Shown here: positions 8,900 to 18,674 of the stretch, one piece after another | How the letters are laid out: every line of letters begins with the position of its first letter | How positions within the stretch are numbered: the first letter of the stretch is position 1 | DNA from: Halomonas sp. LBP4 | Lineage (GTDB): Bacteria > Pseudomonadota > Gammaproteobacteria > Pseudomonadales > Halomonadaceae | Direction: 5' to 3' | Length of the DNA: 64,000 nucleotides | NCBI RefSeq assembly: GCF_003202205.1 | Contig: NZ_PDOG01000004.1 | Coordinates: 338,641-402,640, forward strand | Program-made: the position numbers and the translations under genes | Notes under the pieces: generated by a model | The model's input: only the letters and a program-made list of their open reading frames with translations | The model's database searches: none | Told to the model about the DNA's origin: nothing

Positions 8900-9664
8900 A
8901 TGCTGGAGGAATGGAAAGGTAAGCGAGTACTGGTGACCGGCGCGAGCCGAGGTATCGGGGCTGCCGTGGCCAGACAGCTCGGTGCCCTTGGGGCTCATGT
9001 GGCGGTGCATTACCACGCCAGTGCCGAGGGCGCTGAAGCCGTGGCCGAGGCGATCCGCGAAACGCACGGCGAAGCCTTTACGGTGAAGGGTGATATCAGT
9101 CGTTCAGCCGAAGCGACTCGCTTGGTCGACGAGGCCGCCGAGCGGCTTGGCGGGCTGGACCTGCTGATCAACAACGCCGGCGATATGCTTGGCCGGGTAA
9201 CGCTGGAGGAAATGGACGATACACAGTATGACCGCGTGATGGGTCTCAACGCCCGGTCGGTGGTGATGGCCAGCCGAGCCGCGTTGCCCTATTTCCGTCG
9301 TGCCGGTCGCGGCAACATCATTCATACCACCTCCATCGCCGCGCGCAATGGTGGAGGCCTGGGGGCCGGGCTCTATGCTTCGGCCAAGGGCTTCGTCAGC
9401 ACCTTGACGCGCAACATGGCCAAGGAGCTCGCCGGGGAGAGTATCCGGGTAAACGGCGTGGCTCCCGGAACCATCGCCACCGACTTCCATGAACGCCACT
9501 CCAACGACAACCACATTGCCGCGGCTCGAGCCTCGATCCCCATGGGGCGACTGGGCAGTGCTGAGGAGTGTGTTGGCGCCTATGTATTTCTGGGCACCGA
9601 GAGCATGAGCGGTTATGTCACCGGCCAGGTAATCGAAGTCAATGGCGGGCAGTTGATGCCATGA
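8900..9664 (+). CDS. Short-chain dehydrogenase/reductase, sugar-acid cluster
   Basis: A 254-residue classical SDR that oxidises or reduces a hydroxyl/keto group with NAD(P)H in the cytoplasm. The nucleotide motif TGASRGIG is at residues 13-20, NNAG near 90, the catalytic YASAK near 158, and the C-terminal signature ends [11 protein letters not shown]. The Ser of the catalytic set is in TTSIAA. The stop overlaps the start of pdxA2 by ATGA, and the kinase gene follows with the same overlap, so the three are one translationally coupled unit. The likely substrate is a four-carbon or other aldonate entering the PdxA2/kinase route; specificity is inferred. Confidence 0.85.
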   Translation: MLEEWKGKRVLVTGASRGIGAAVARQLGALGAHVAVHYHASAEGAEAVAEAIRETHGEAFTVKGDISRSAEATRLVDEAAERLGGLDLLINNAGDMLGRVTLEEMDDTQYDRVMGLNARSVVMASRAALPYFRRAGRGNIIHTTSIAARNGGGLGAGLYASAKGFVSTLTRNMAKELAGESIRVNGVAPGTIATDFHERHSNDNHIAAARASIPMGRLGSAEECVGAYVFLGTESMSGYVTGQVIEVNGGQLMP

Positions 9665-10674
9665 ATCGTTCATCGCACACCTACGGCATCGCCATCACCA
9701 TGGGAGATCCGGCCGGTATCGGGCCGGAGATCATCTGTCGTGCTCTGGCGGCCATGTCTCATGACGATCGGGCCAGCACCATGGTCGTCGGTCACCCGGC
9801 GATCTACCGTCGCGCCGCGGCCACCATCGGCGCCGAGCTCACCTTCGTTCCACTCGACCAGAAAACCCAGGACGACGACAGCGTGGCAGTCGCCGTGGTC
9901 GAGGCGCCGGAGGGTGTCGAGATCCCCGATGGCCGTATCAGTGCCGGTGGTGGAGACATGGCCTTTCGTTGCGTCCGGACAGCCGTGGAGCTGGTGCAAG
10001 CCGGACGTGCGCGGGTGATCGTCACCGCGCCGCTCAACAAGGCCGCGCTGCATGAGGCTGGCCATCATTATGATGGCCACACTGGCATGCTGGCGTCGCT
10101 GACCGGCGCCCCCTCATCGTTCATGCTGCTGGCCTCCGAGACGCTGTCGACCCTGCATGTTTCCACACACGTGTCGCTGCGCGGCGCCATCGAGAGGGTC
10201 ACCGAGTCGCGCATCATCGAGACAGTGGAAGCCGGTCAAGCGCACCTGGCCGCCATGGGGGCAGCCCGGCCGCGCATCGCCGTGGCAGGGCTCAACCCCC
10301 ACTGCGGCGAAGGCGGTATCTTCGGCGATGAGGACGACCGCATCATTGCCCCGGCAGTCAGGGCCCTGCGAGATCGAGGCTATGACGTCCAGGGGCCCAT
10401 CTCTGCCGATACCGTCTTCTATCGGGCTCACCGCGGCGAGTTCGACCTGGTGGTGGCCCAGTATCACGATCAGGGTCACATCCCGGTCAAGCTGATTGCT
10501 TTCGACACCACGGTGAATGTCAGCCTTGGCCTACCTGTTCAGCGCACGTCGGTAGATCATGGTACCGCCTTCGACATCGCCTGGCAGGGCAGGGCGGATG
10601 CCACCAACATGGGCGCCGCCATCGCCTATGCGCGCCGCCTGGCGGCAGGCAATGATGAGGCGTCAGTGTCATGA
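9661..10674 (+). CDS. pdxA2: PdxA2-type four-carbon acid-phosphate dehydrogenase
   Basis: A PdxA-family oxidoreductase of 337 residues. PdxA2 paralogues paired with DUF1537 kinases oxidatively decarboxylate D-threonate- or D-erythronate-4-phosphate to dihydroxyacetone phosphate and CO2. Family motifs are [12 protein letters not shown] at the N-terminus and the three metal-binding histidines in [17 protein letters not shown] and [12 protein letters not shown]. The start overlaps the preceding SDR stop, and its own stop overlaps the kinase start (ATGA at 10671). Being wedged between a sugar-acid SDR and a DUF1537 kinase argues against the vitamin B6 role of true PdxA. Confidence 0.87.
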   Translation: MNRSSHTYGIAITMGDPAGIGPEIICRALAAMSHDDRASTMVVGHPAIYRRAAATIGAELTFVPLDQKTQDDDSVAVAVVEAPEGVEIPDGRISAGGGDMAFRCVRTAVELVQAGRARVIVTAPLNKAALHEAGHHYDGHTGMLASLTGAPSSFMLLASETLSTLHVSTHVSLRGAIERVTESRIIETVEAGQAHLAAMGAARPRIAVAGLNPHCGEGGIFGDEDDRIIAPAVRALRDRGYDVQGPISADTVFYRAHRGEFDLVVAQYHDQGHIPVKLIAFDTTVNVSLGLPVQRTSVDHGTAFDIAWQGRADATNMGAAIAYARRLAAGNDEASVS

Positions 10675-11876
10675 GTCAGCGCATGACCGGCTGTCGGCTC
10701 GCTATCGTTGCCGATGACCTGACCGGCGCGCTGGATGCCACGGCCCCCTTTGCTGCGCGAGGCGCCGATGCGCGGGTGGTGATCTCCCTGGCGGCGTTGG
10801 ACGACGTGCTGGCGAGCTGGCAAGGCGCCTGGCCTGATGTGATTGCGGTGAACACTGAATCCCGTCATCTGGGCGCCGCCGAGGCCGCCGAACGGGTTGC
10901 CGACGCAGCCCGTCGTCTCAAGAGGGCAACGCCGGCAGCCTGGTTCAAGAAGATCGACTCGACCTTGCGTGGCCAGGTGGTGGCTGAATGTATTGCCATG
11001 CGCGAATCGACGGGGAGAGCGTTGCTGCTGGCCCCGGCGGTACCCGCCCAGGGCCGCATAGTGCGGGATGCAGAGGTCTGGGTGGACGACGTTCGCCTGG
11101 CCGACAGCGTCTATCAGGGCGATGCACGTTCGGCGCCGCTGAGCGGTCCGCTCGACAGCGCTTTCAACGCTGGCGGGATGAAACTGGCCCGCTACGCCGG
11201 TGATGAGGCCGCATTGCCCCAGGGTGACGCGGTGGCAGATGCCGATAGTGACCTCACTCTGGCTCGTCTCTATGATGCGACGCTGGCAGCTGGCATTCCA
11301 CGGCTGATGGTAGGGGCGGCAGGCCTTGCCACGGCCATGGCTCAGCGATGCTTCGGGCGTCTGCGCGCCAGCCATCGTTCCCTATCCAGGGTGAGTGCGG
11401 TGCTCTATGTAGTGGGCTCGCAAAGTCCGCGAGCCGCCGAGCAGCTTGCCAGGTTGCGTTGCGAGCTACCGCCGCTGCCGGTGATTGAGGCGCTGAGCCC
11501 CCCATACGCTATTCCACAGGGTAAAGCTGCGCTACTAGTGCCCGGCATGATATCCAGTGGTGGCACCTCGGGAGCGCTGGAGGACACCGAAATGGTCGGT
11601 GCCGAAGAGGTGGCACAGGCCATGGCCGAGGGCGTTGCACATACTCTGGAGTGTTGGCCGGATGGCAGAGAGACCCTGCTGTTTCTGACCGGCGGCGATA
11701 TCGCCATGGCCACGCTGACGCGACTCGGTGTTACCTCGATCAGCGTGGAGGCGGAGTGGGCACCCGGCGTGGCGCTTGGCAGTCTCGACGGAGAGCCGAC
11801 GCGCCGCGTGATGACCAAGGCAGGTGGCTTCGGAGCGCCGGACCTTCTACAACACCTGCACCGCACCTTCCACTAA
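10671..11876 (+). CDS. Four-carbon acid sugar kinase (DUF1537 family)
   Basis: ATP-dependent kinase for threonate/erythronate-type acids, which feeds PdxA2 with the 4-phosphate. The 401-residue protein has the family N-terminal signature [17 protein letters not shown], the KKIDSTLRG segment, and the C-terminal nucleotide-binding [12 protein letters not shown]. It starts inside the pdxA2 stop (ATGA), so the pair is translationally coupled as in described DtnK/PdxA2 operons. The D-threonate versus D-erythronate preference cannot be decided. A 187-base gap separates it from the TRAP transporter genes. Confidence 0.87.
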   Translation: MSQRMTGCRLAIVADDLTGALDATAPFAARGADARVVISLAALDDVLASWQGAWPDVIAVNTESRHLGAAEAAERVADAARRLKRATPAAWFKKIDSTLRGQVVAECIAMRESTGRALLLAPAVPAQGRIVRDAEVWVDDVRLADSVYQGDARSAPLSGPLDSAFNAGGMKLARYAGDEAALPQGDAVADADSDLTLARLYDATLAAGIPRLMVGAAGLATAMAQRCFGRLRASHRSLSRVSAVLYVVGSQSPRAAEQLARLRCELPPLPVIEALSPPYAIPQGKAALLVPGMISSGGTSGALEDTEMVGAEEVAQAMAEGVAHTLECWPDGRETLLFLTGGDIAMATLTRLGVTSISVEAEWAPGVALGSLDGEPTRRVMTKAGGFGAPDLLQHLHRTFH

Positions 11877-11932
11877 AGGCGAATACCGATAGGTCTGCTT
11901 CCTGGTTGCGCGGGGCTGCGGGAAGGGCTAGT

Positions 11933-11967
11933 TTGAAGTCGGTGGTATGATACGTATACAGACATAC
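11933..11967 (+). promoter_or_regulatory. Candidate promoter and operator of the TRAP operon
   Basis: TTGAAG (11933-11938) and TATACA (11955-11960) are separated by 16 bases and could form a sigma-70 promoter. The spacer holds TGGTATGATA (11943-11952), similar to the shared motif upstream of the two other operons of the block. GTATG (11945-11949) and CATAC (11963-11967) form an inverted repeat across the -10 region, a plausible repressor position. Confidence 0.4.
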
Positions 11968-12063
11968 GCTCAGGTAAGCGCACGAGAGCCATCGAACCGA
12001 GCATGGATGCGCCACCGTTCCAGCCACAAGCAGAACAAACTCAACGGTTGTGAGGAGTACAAG

Positions 12064-13062
12064 ATGAGCGATAAGCCCCAACGCCAGTTCACGCTGTCCC
12101 GGGTGATGACTGCCCTCCTGATCGCCGGCGGCATCAGCCTGGCCGGTGCCGCCCAGGCCGAGGAGCTGAACTTCGCCCACGTCTACGAGACATCGGAGCC
12201 CTACCACGAATGGGCCCTGTGGGCGGCAGAGCAGATCGAGGAGCGCACTGACGGTCGCTACTCCATTACCGTGCACCCGGCCTCATCGCTGGGCAAGGAA
12301 GCGGATATCAACGAGGGCCTGCAGCTGGGGACCGTAGACCTGATCTACACTGGCAACCAGTTCGCCGGTCGCTTCTATGGTCCGATCGGCATCGCGGGAG
12401 CGCCCTACATGTTCCGCGACTTCGACCACTGGCAGGCCTATGCCGACAGCGACCTCTTCAAAGAAATCGCCCAAGGCTACCAGGATGCCACCGGCAACGT
12501 GCCCCTGGCCATGAACTATTATGGTCGGCGCCACGCCACCTCCAACAAGCCGATCAATACCCCCGCAGACATGCAGGATCTGAAGATCCGCACGCCCAAC
12601 GCGCCGATGTACATGATGTTCCCCGAGGCGGTCGGCGCGAACCCCACCCCCATCGCCTTCGCCGAGGTCTATCTGGCGCTGCAGCAGGGTGTGGTTGATG
12701 CTCAGGAAAATCCGCTTCCCACCATCAAGGCCAAGGCCTTCCACGAGGTTCAGGACTACATCAACTTGACCGGCCATATTACAGATTCGCTGATCACCAT
12801 TGCCGGTGGGCCGCTGTGGAACCGCCTCTCCGAGGAGGATCAAGATATCTTCCGCGAGGTCTACGCAGAGGCCGGCGAGCGCATTACCCAGGATATCCTG
12901 CAGTCCGAGGAGGATCTGGTTGCCTGGTTCGAGGAGCAGGGCACCACGGTGAATGAGGTCGACATCACGCCCTTCCGCGAGGCCACGATCCCTGCCCACA
13001 ACAGCGACGCGGCCACCTGGGATCAAGAGACCTACGACCGCCTCCAGGCCATCGGCCTGTAA
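12064..13062 (+). CDS. dctP: TRAP transporter periplasmic solute-binding protein (DctP family)
   Basis: Captures an organic or sugar acid in the periplasm for the DctQM permease. The 332-residue precursor has a signal peptide ending GAAQAEE. It shows the DctP family core: GRRHATSNKPINTPADMQ, KIRTPNAPMYMMF (the conserved ligand-binding Arg) and FAEVYLALQQGVVDAQENP. The ATG at 12064 has a TGAGGAG ribosome site; an upstream in-frame ATG at 11947 falls inside the promoter region and is rejected. It is first in the dctPQM unit next to the four-carbon-acid genes, which suggests aldonate uptake. Confidence 0.92.
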   Translation: MSDKPQRQFTLSRVMTALLIAGGISLAGAAQAEELNFAHVYETSEPYHEWALWAAEQIEERTDGRYSITVHPASSLGKEADINEGLQLGTVDLIYTGNQFAGRFYGPIGIAGAPYMFRDFDHWQAYADSDLFKEIAQGYQDATGNVPLAMNYYGRRHATSNKPINTPADMQDLKIRTPNAPMYMMFPEAVGANPTPIAFAEVYLALQQGVVDAQENPLPTIKAKAFHEVQDYINLTGHITDSLITIAGGPLWNRLSEEDQDIFREVYAEAGERITQDILQSEEDLVAWFEEQGTTVNEVDITPFREATIPAHNSDAATWDQETYDRLQAIGL

Positions 13063-13125
13063 CCCTCCCTTCCATCTCGGACGTCGCATCACCCCGGTGT
13101 CGGGGGTGATGCGCGGGAGTCTGAC

Positions 13126-13659
13126 ATGAACCAATCGGACCGAGACGAGGCGCCCGCCTTCGACTTTCTCGAGGAGGATTCCTTTGATAAACGGGATCAT
13201 GGCCTCGAGGACTACCTGACCCTGGGGATCTTCTGGCTACTGGCACTGGACGTCTTTCTTCAGTTCTTCACCCGCTACGTGCTGGGTAACTCCATCGCCT
13301 GGACCGAAGAGATGGCCCGTTACCTGCTGGTGATGGTGGGTTTCATGGGCGGCACCATGGCGGTGCGCAAAGGGTCCCATATCGCCGTTGAGTTCTTCTA
13401 TCGCTACATGCCGTCCTGGATGGCACGTATGGCCTCGACGCTGGTGGACCTGGTCAACATCGCCTTCTTTTCCGCCATGGTGTGGATTACCTTCAAACTG
13501 GCCGGTCGCACCTCGGCATTGATGACGTCCGTGGATATACCCAAGAGCTACCTCTACTACATCGTGATGCTGGGGTTCGTGCTGATGCTGGCGCGCGCCG
13601 TCCAGGTGGCCATCCGCCATTGGCGCAGCGGAACCAGCGAGCTGCTGGATTCACAGTGA
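13126..13659 (+). CDS. dctQ: TRAP transporter small permease (DctQ family)
   Basis: A 177-residue inner-membrane protein with four predicted transmembrane helices (about residues 30-50, 60-80, 103-123 and 143-163) and the DctQ signature RYVLGNSIAWTEEMARYLLV. It is the small membrane subunit that couples binding protein and DctM. It lies between dctP and dctM with short gaps (63 and 25 bases), clearly one transcript. The hydrophilic acidic N-terminus of about 28 residues is slightly longer than usual. Confidence 0.92.
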   Translation: MNQSDRDEAPAFDFLEEDSFDKRDHGLEDYLTLGIFWLLALDVFLQFFTRYVLGNSIAWTEEMARYLLVMVGFMGGTMAVRKGSHIAVEFFYRYMPSWMARMASTLVDLVNIAFFSAMVWITFKLAGRTSALMTSVDIPKSYLYYIVMLGFVLMLARAVQVAIRHWRSGTSELLDSQ

Positions 13660-13684
13660 TAACGTCGACCGAGAGAGCCTGTCC

Positions 13685-15064
13685 ATGTCCAATACCCTGA
13701 TCCTGAGGCGGCACGGTGCCCTGGTGCCGCCGTTGGTCGCTGCACTCGCCATCCTCGGCTGCATCGTCCTGGCAGTCACCGAGCAATATCTGCTGTTCCT
13801 CTTCGCCGCTCTTTTCACCATGCTGGTGCTCGGCGTGCCCATCGCCGTCAGCCTCGCGGGGTCCTGCCTGATCTATGTGTTGTTGACCGGGCGCGTGCCC
13901 GACGTGGTGGTCGTGCACCGCATGATTAACGGCATCGACAGCTTCCCTTTGCTAGCGATTCCCTTCTTCATCCTTGCCGGCAACCTGATGAATAACGGCG
14001 GTATCACCACGCGTATCTTCGACTTCGCCAAGGCGTTGATGGGGTGGATGCGCGGTGGCCTGGGCCACGTCAATGTCGGTGCCAGCATCGTCTTCTCGGG
14101 AATGTCCGGTGCTGCCGTGGCCGATGCCGGTGGCCTGGGTACCATCGAGATCAAGGCGATGCGAGATGCGGGCTACGACCAGGAATTTGCAGTGGGCATC
14201 ACCGCGGCGTCCTCCACTATCGGCCCCATTATCCCGCCCAGCCTGCCCATGGTGATTTATGGCGTCATGGCTTCAGTCTCGGTGGGCCAGCTGTTCGTGG
14301 CCGGCTTGATCCCTGGACTGCTGATGGGGCTCGTGTTGATGCTGATGATATTCTTCCTGGCAAGGCGTCGCGGTTATCAGCGCGATGCGGCGTTCTCGGT
14401 GCCGGTGCTGTGGGAGACGTTCAAGCGTGCCTTCTTCTCCCTGCTTACTCCGGTGATCATCGTCGGCGGCATCATGACCGGCGCCTTTACTCCCACAGAA
14501 GCCGCGATAGCTGCAGTCGTCTACGCGCTCTTTCTCGGTGGTGTGGTCTATCGCAGTCTGACCTGGAAGCGCCTGCTCAAGGTCAGCATGGAGACCATTG
14601 AAACCACCGCCGTCATTCTGTTGATCGTGGCCGGCGCCTCGATCTTCGCCTGGATCCTGACCAGCAACCAGGTCACCCAGCACGTCATCGAGTTGCTCGG
14701 GCCCTTCGCTGACAACCCCGTCGCCACCCTGATCATCATCAACCTCGTGCTGATCATCGTCGGCTGCTTCATGGAGACCATCGCCGCTATCACCATTCTG
14801 GTGCCAGTACTGCTGCCACTGGCGGTGGCATCCGGGGTCGACCCGGTCCATTTCGGGGTGATCATGGTCCTCAACCTGATGATCGGACTGCTGACGCCGC
14901 CCGTGGGCATGGTGCTCTACGTGCTTTCGCGGGTGTCGAACATCTCCTTCGAGAAGTGCATGCGCGGGACCCTGCCGTTCCTGGTGCCGCTGGTGCTCGC
15001 CCTGCTGCTGGTGACCTTTGTCCCGGCGATCTCCATGTGGTTGCCGACCTTGATATACCGCTGA
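13685..15064 (+). CDS. dctM: TRAP transporter large permease (DctM family)
   Basis: A 459-residue, roughly 12-helix sodium-dependent transport subunit of the ion transporter superfamily. Family motifs include LLAIPFFILAGNLMNNGGI, HVNVGASIVFSGMSGAAVAD and TAASSTIGPIIPPSLPMVIY, with the ion-binding loops of DctM. It completes the DctPQM importer. The Ldh2-family gene follows after 19 bases, so transporter and oxidoreductase are probably cotranscribed. Confidence 0.93.
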   Translation: MSNTLILRRHGALVPPLVAALAILGCIVLAVTEQYLLFLFAALFTMLVLGVPIAVSLAGSCLIYVLLTGRVPDVVVVHRMINGIDSFPLLAIPFFILAGNLMNNGGITTRIFDFAKALMGWMRGGLGHVNVGASIVFSGMSGAAVADAGGLGTIEIKAMRDAGYDQEFAVGITAASSTIGPIIPPSLPMVIYGVMASVSVGQLFVAGLIPGLLMGLVLMLMIFFLARRRGYQRDAAFSVPVLWETFKRAFFSLLTPVIIVGGIMTGAFTPTEAAIAAVVYALFLGGVVYRSLTWKRLLKVSMETIETTAVILLIVAGASIFAWILTSNQVTQHVIELLGPFADNPVATLIIINLVLIIVGCFMETIAAITILVPVLLPLAVASGVDPVHFGVIMVLNLMIGLLTPPVGMVLYVLSRVSNISFEKCMRGTLPFLVPLVLALLLVTFVPAISMWLPTLIYR

Positions 15065-15083
15065 TCATGAGGAAGACCGATCG

Positions 15084-16160
15084 ATGAGTGACGCCTCCCA
15101 GGCATTTCGTGTGCCCCGAGATGAACTCGAGCGCTTCATGCTGGCGGTGCTGGCGCGCGCAGGAGCCGATGCCCTTTCGGCCGAGGCAGTGACCCGGGCA
15201 CTGGTGACCGCTTCGCGCATGGGCACTGACAGCCACGGCTTGCGCCTGCTGCCCCACTATATCCATGCGCTCAAGGGCGGGCGCATCTCAGGAGCACCTG
15301 AGATGCACTTCGAGCGTCGCCTGCCCGCCACCGGCTACCTGGATGCCGGTGACGGTTTCGGACACCTGGCGGGCTACACCGCCATGGAGCATGCTGCGGC
15401 CATGGCCGACGAGGTGGGCGTGGGGGCTGTGGCGGTGGGGCGCTCCTCGCACTTCGGGGCGGCAGGTTGTTATGCCCTGGCCGCGGCCGAGCGCGGCCTT
15501 CTCGGCCTGGCGGTATGCAACTCCGACCCCTTCGTACTGTTGCACCAGGGGAGCCGGCCCTTCCATGGCACCAATCCCATCGCCTTTGCCGCCCCGGTGG
15601 AGGGAGAGAACCCCTTTCTGCTCGATATGGCCACCAGCTCGATCCCTTGGAATCGGGTGCAGCAGTACGGAGCCATCGGTCGTGAGTTGCCGGACCAGGT
15701 GGCCGCCGATTCGGCGGGCGGGGTAACCCGTATCCCGGCGGAAGTGGCGGCGCTGCTGCCGTTAGGAGGTAGCGACTTCGGCTTCAAGGGGGCGGGGCTG
15801 GGTGGCATGGTGGAAGTGCTCAGCTCCACTCTCTCAGGCATGCTGCACGGTTTCCGCCTGCTGCCTATGGGCGGCCCCGACATGACAACACCGCGTGGGG
15901 TCGGCCACTTCTTCCTGGCGCTCCGGCCCGATGCCTTCGCACCGGGCGACCCCTTCCCCGAGGGCATGCGCCGCTATCTTGAGGACCTCCGAGCCCAACC
16001 GGGCCGGGGCAGCGCTCGGGTCATGGCGCCCGGGGACCGGGAGTGGGGCTGCCGGGCGCGCCGCGACGCTGAGGGTATTCCGCTGGACAGCGCCAACCAA
16101 CGCGCTTATGCCGAACTGGCCGAGACCCTGAATGTTCCGGCATTGCAGCCTGTTGTCTGA
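15084..16160 (+). CDS. Ldh2/malate-lactate dehydrogenase-family oxidoreductase
   Basis: A 358-residue NAD(P)-dependent 2-hydroxyacid/2-ketoacid oxidoreductase of the family containing YiaK (2,3-diketogulonate reductase), ComC and delta-1-piperideine-2-carboxylate reductase. Motifs are SRMGTDSHGLRLLPHYI, GRSSHFGAAGCYALAAAE with the catalytic His, and FHGTNPIAFAAP followed by LLDMATSSIPWNR. It lies directly downstream of dctM, so its substrate is probably what the TRAP system imports or an early product. The reaction direction is unknown. Confidence 0.85.
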   Translation: MSDASQAFRVPRDELERFMLAVLARAGADALSAEAVTRALVTASRMGTDSHGLRLLPHYIHALKGGRISGAPEMHFERRLPATGYLDAGDGFGHLAGYTAMEHAAAMADEVGVGAVAVGRSSHFGAAGCYALAAAERGLLGLAVCNSDPFVLLHQGSRPFHGTNPIAFAAPVEGENPFLLDMATSSIPWNRVQQYGAIGRELPDQVAADSAGGVTRIPAEVAALLPLGGSDFGFKGAGLGGMVEVLSSTLSGMLHGFRLLPMGGPDMTTPRGVGHFFLALRPDAFAPGDPFPEGMRRYLEDLRAQPGRGSARVMAPGDREWGCRARRDAEGIPLDSANQRAYAELAETLNVPALQPVV

Positions 16161-16225
16161 GCGGGGGGAGGGGCAAATGCAGTAACATGGCAGTCAAGCA
16201 GCGGGTCAACCAGGAGAACCAGCCC

Positions 16226-16948
16226 ATGTCCCGATACCGGATCGAGCGCAAGACGCTCTCCGAACAGGTCGCCGAGCAGCTCGAGGCGGACATCCTCGAG
16301 GGACGGCTTGGCGAGAACGATCAACTGCCCTCCGAGCGAGAGTTGATGGAGCAGTTCGGCGTCGGCCGTCCGGCGGTGCGCGAGGCGTTGTTTTACTTGC
16401 AGCAGCTGGGCCTGATCGCCATTAACAGTGGTACCCGGGCACGAGTGATCCGGCCCACCGCCGAGGCGGTGATGGCGCGGCTCTCCGGGGTAACCCGCCA
16501 GCTGCTCTCCAAGCCCGACGGCCAGCAGTACTTCCAGGAGGCCCGGGCCTTGTTCGAGATCTCCTTGGCCCGCTATGCGGCGCGCTACGCCGGGGAGGAG
16601 GACTTGGCTCGCCTGCGTGGCGCCCTGCAGGAGAATCATGACGCCGTAGGCGACGAGGCGCGCTTCAAGCGTTCCGATAACGACTTCCACGGTGTGCTGG
16701 CGAGCATCGCTCGCAACCCTATCTTCGATGCCATCCATGTGGCGCTCTCCGAGTGGCTTGACGATCGTCGCGCCCAGGTGCTTCAGCAGAAGGATGAGGA
16801 CGAGGCGGCGCTGGCGGCCCACACCGAGATCGTCGAGGCCATCGAGTCCCGTGATCCTGATGCTGCCGAGGCGGCCATGCGGCGCCATCTGGACCGTCAC
16901 TATGGCACCTACATGCAGCTCAAGAAGCGTCTCACTGCTGAGGAGTGA
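16226..16948 (+). CDS. GntR-family transcriptional regulator (FadR subfamily)
   Basis: A 240-residue DNA-binding regulator. An N-terminal winged helix (residues about 10-75: LSEQVAEQLEADILEGRL, QLPSERELMEQFGVGRPAVREAL) is followed by an FCD ligand domain with the metal-binding pattern DNDFHGVLASIARNPIF and HTEIVEAI followed by RRHLDRHY. It presumably represses the surrounding sugar-acid genes until a pathway acid binds. The ATG at 16226 has an AGGAGA site; an upstream ATG at 16187 is possible. Candidate GTATGAYA operators stand before three transcription units of the block. Confidence 0.9.
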   Translation: MSRYRIERKTLSEQVAEQLEADILEGRLGENDQLPSERELMEQFGVGRPAVREALFYLQQLGLIAINSGTRARVIRPTAEAVMARLSGVTRQLLSKPDGQQYFQEARALFEISLARYAARYAGEEDLARLRGALQENHDAVGDEARFKRSDNDFHGVLASIARNPIFDAIHVALSEWLDDRRAQVLQQKDEDEAALAAHTEIVEAIESRDPDAAEAAMRRHLDRHYGTYMQLKKRLTAEE

Positions 16949-16986
16949 GTCCCCTATCTGCCACTAGCCGGAAGCTATCGCGAAGA

Positions 16987-17014
16987 AGGGCCCGCTGCAT
17001 GAGCAGCGGGCCCT
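16987..17014. terminator. Bidirectional hairpin terminator between gntR and uxaA-like genes
   Basis: A perfect 12-base stem, AGGGCCCGCTGC / GCAGCGGGCCCT, with a four-base loop sits between two convergent genes. TTT follows on the plus strand and TTCTTC on the minus strand, so it can end transcription from both sides. Confidence 0.8.
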
Positions 17015-17033
17015 TTAGGCTGTGGGGGTGTCG

Positions 17034-18674
17034 CTACAAGGAAACCCCTCGTTTCCAGGGGATGAAGTCGTGCTGCGCCAGCTTCAGCGCGCGGGGACGA
17101 TAGCACCCCGAGGCGGCGTCGATGCACAGTCTCAGCAGCTGCTCTGCCAGCTCGTCGATGCTGGTCTCTCCGCGGATGATGGGGCCGGCATCAAAGTCGA
17201 TGACGTCGCTCATGCGCTCGGCCAGCTCGCTGTTGCTGGAGATCTTGATGACCGGGGTGACCGGGTTGCCGGTGGGAGTGCCCAGCCCGGTGGTGAAGAG
17301 GATCAGGTTGGCACCGGAACCCGCAAGTGCCGTCGTGGACTCCACGTCATTACCTGGTGAGCAGAGCAGATTGAGGCCAGCCTTGGTGCGGGGTTCGGTG
17401 TAGTCAAGCACGTCCACCACCGGGCTGTCGCCACCCTTCTTGGCGGCGCCGGCGGATTTCATGGCATCGGTGATCAGTCCGTCTCGGATGTTGCCGGGGG
17501 ATGGATTCATCGAGAAGTCGGCGCCTACCCGTGCGGCGTGCTGCTGGTAGGCCTCCATCAGGTTCTGGAAGCGGCTTGCCACGGTGTCGTCGGTACAGCG
17601 GGCGATCAGCTCGTGTTCCACGCCACACAGTTCAGGGAACTCGCTAAGAATGCCGCTGCCACCCAGCGCTACCAGGCGATCGACGACCGCGCCTACCAAG
17701 GGGTTGGCGGAGAGCCCGGAGAAGCCGTCGGAGCCGCCGCACTCCACGCCCAGGGTCAGCGCCGAGAGCGGCGCCGGGGCTCGCGTGACGTTGTTGGCCT
17801 CGGCCAGGCCGTCGAAGATGGTGGTCAGCGCCTCGCGGATCAGCGCCTCCTCGCTCTGGCTGGCCTGCTGCTCCAGGTAGTGCACCGGGCGCAGGCCGTC
17901 GGGATCGCGTTCGGCCACGGCGTCGCGCAGCATGCCGATTTGGGCCTTCTGACAGCCCAGGCTCAGGACCGTGGCGCCGGCCACGTTAGGGTGGCAGATG
18001 TAGCCTGCCAGCAGCTGGCACAGCGCTTCGGCATCGTCATCGGTACCGCCGCAGCCCAGGGTATGGGTGAGGAATCGCACCCCGTCGACGTTGGGGAAGA
18101 GCCGTTCACCGGGCGGCTCGGCCGGTGCGGCGCCGGCTGAACCGTGAAGCAGTTCGCGGGCCATGTGCTTGTAATCGCGATAGGGGTCCTCGCCCAGAGC
18201 ATCAGCCACGCACTGTCGCAGCACCTCGATGTTGCGGTTCTCGCAAAATACCAAGGGGACCACCAGCCAGGCATTGGCGGTGCCAACCTGACCATCGGGG
18301 CGGTGGAAGCCTTCGAAGGTGGCGTCGCGAAAGGCCGTGACATCAGGAGCCTGCCACTCGCCGCGCCTCGCCTGGGGCTGGGTGGTGGCGGTGCCGTGCT
18401 CGGTGTTTTCGGTGGTGATGGCCGCGCCTTCAGGGATCGGTCGAGTAGCGCGACCCACAGTGACGCCGTACATGATCACTGCCTCGCCCGTGTCGAGCGG
18501 CCGGACGGTGAACTTGTGCTTGTGGCGGATCGCCTCATCCAGGCGCAGGGTGCGGCCATCATCGTCGATCTCGGTGCTGGCTGGCAGGTCCTTGAGGGCG
18601 ACGCGCACGTTATCGGCGGCGTGCACGCGCAGGCTGGCCAGCTGGCCGCTGTCACTGGCGATGGTCTGGGGCAT
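17034..18674 (-). CDS. UxaA/GarD-family sugar-acid dehydratase
   Basis: A 546-residue iron-dependent dehydratase of the altronate/galactarate dehydratase family, removing water from an aldonate to give a 2-keto-3-deoxy acid. It has the N-terminal SAF domain (VHAADNVRVALKDLPA, residues about 14-95) and the catalytic domain with THTLGCGGTDDDAEALCQ, LSLGCQKAQIG, LGVECGGSDGFSGLSANP and a C-terminal TTGLGTPTGNPVTPVIKI. The ATG at 18674 follows GGAGG and overlaps the end of the alcohol dehydrogenase gene by 23 bases. As last gene of a four-gene operon with a keto-deoxy-acid SDR and FAH hydrolase it probably makes their substrate. Candidates are L-fuconate, L-galactonate or altronate; none is proven. 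Confidence 0.87.
   Translation of the reverse strand: MPQTIASDSGQLASLRVHAADNVRVALKDLPASTEIDDDGRTLRLDEAIRHKHKFTVRPLDTGEAVIMYGVTVGRATRPIPEGAAITTENTEHGTATTQPQARRGEWQAPDVTAFRDATFEGFHRPDGQVGTANAWLVVPLVFCENRNIEVLRQCVADALGEDPYRDYKHMARELLHGSAGAAPAEPPGERLFPNVDGVRFLTHTLGCGGTDDDAEALCQLLAGYICHPNVAGATVLSLGCQKAQIGMLRDAVAERDPDGLRPVHYLEQQASQSEEALIREALTTIFDGLAEANNVTRAPAPLSALTLGVECGGSDGFSGLSANPLVGAVVDRLVALGGSGILSEFPELCGVEHELIARCTDDTVASRFQNLMEAYQQHAARVGADFSMNPSPGNIRDGLITDAMKSAGAAKKGGDSPVVDVLDYTEPRTKAGLNLLCSPGNDVESTTALAGSGANLILFTTGLGTPTGNPVTPVIKISSNSELAERMSDVIDFDAGPIIRGETSIDELAEQLLRLCIDAASGCYRPRALKLAQHDFIPWKRGVSL

Noticed and set aside
9661..10674. Role in pyridoxal phosphate synthesis (true PdxA)
   Set aside because: Coupled by ATGA overlaps to a sugar-acid SDR and a DUF1537 kinase, the hallmark of the PdxA2 catabolic branch.
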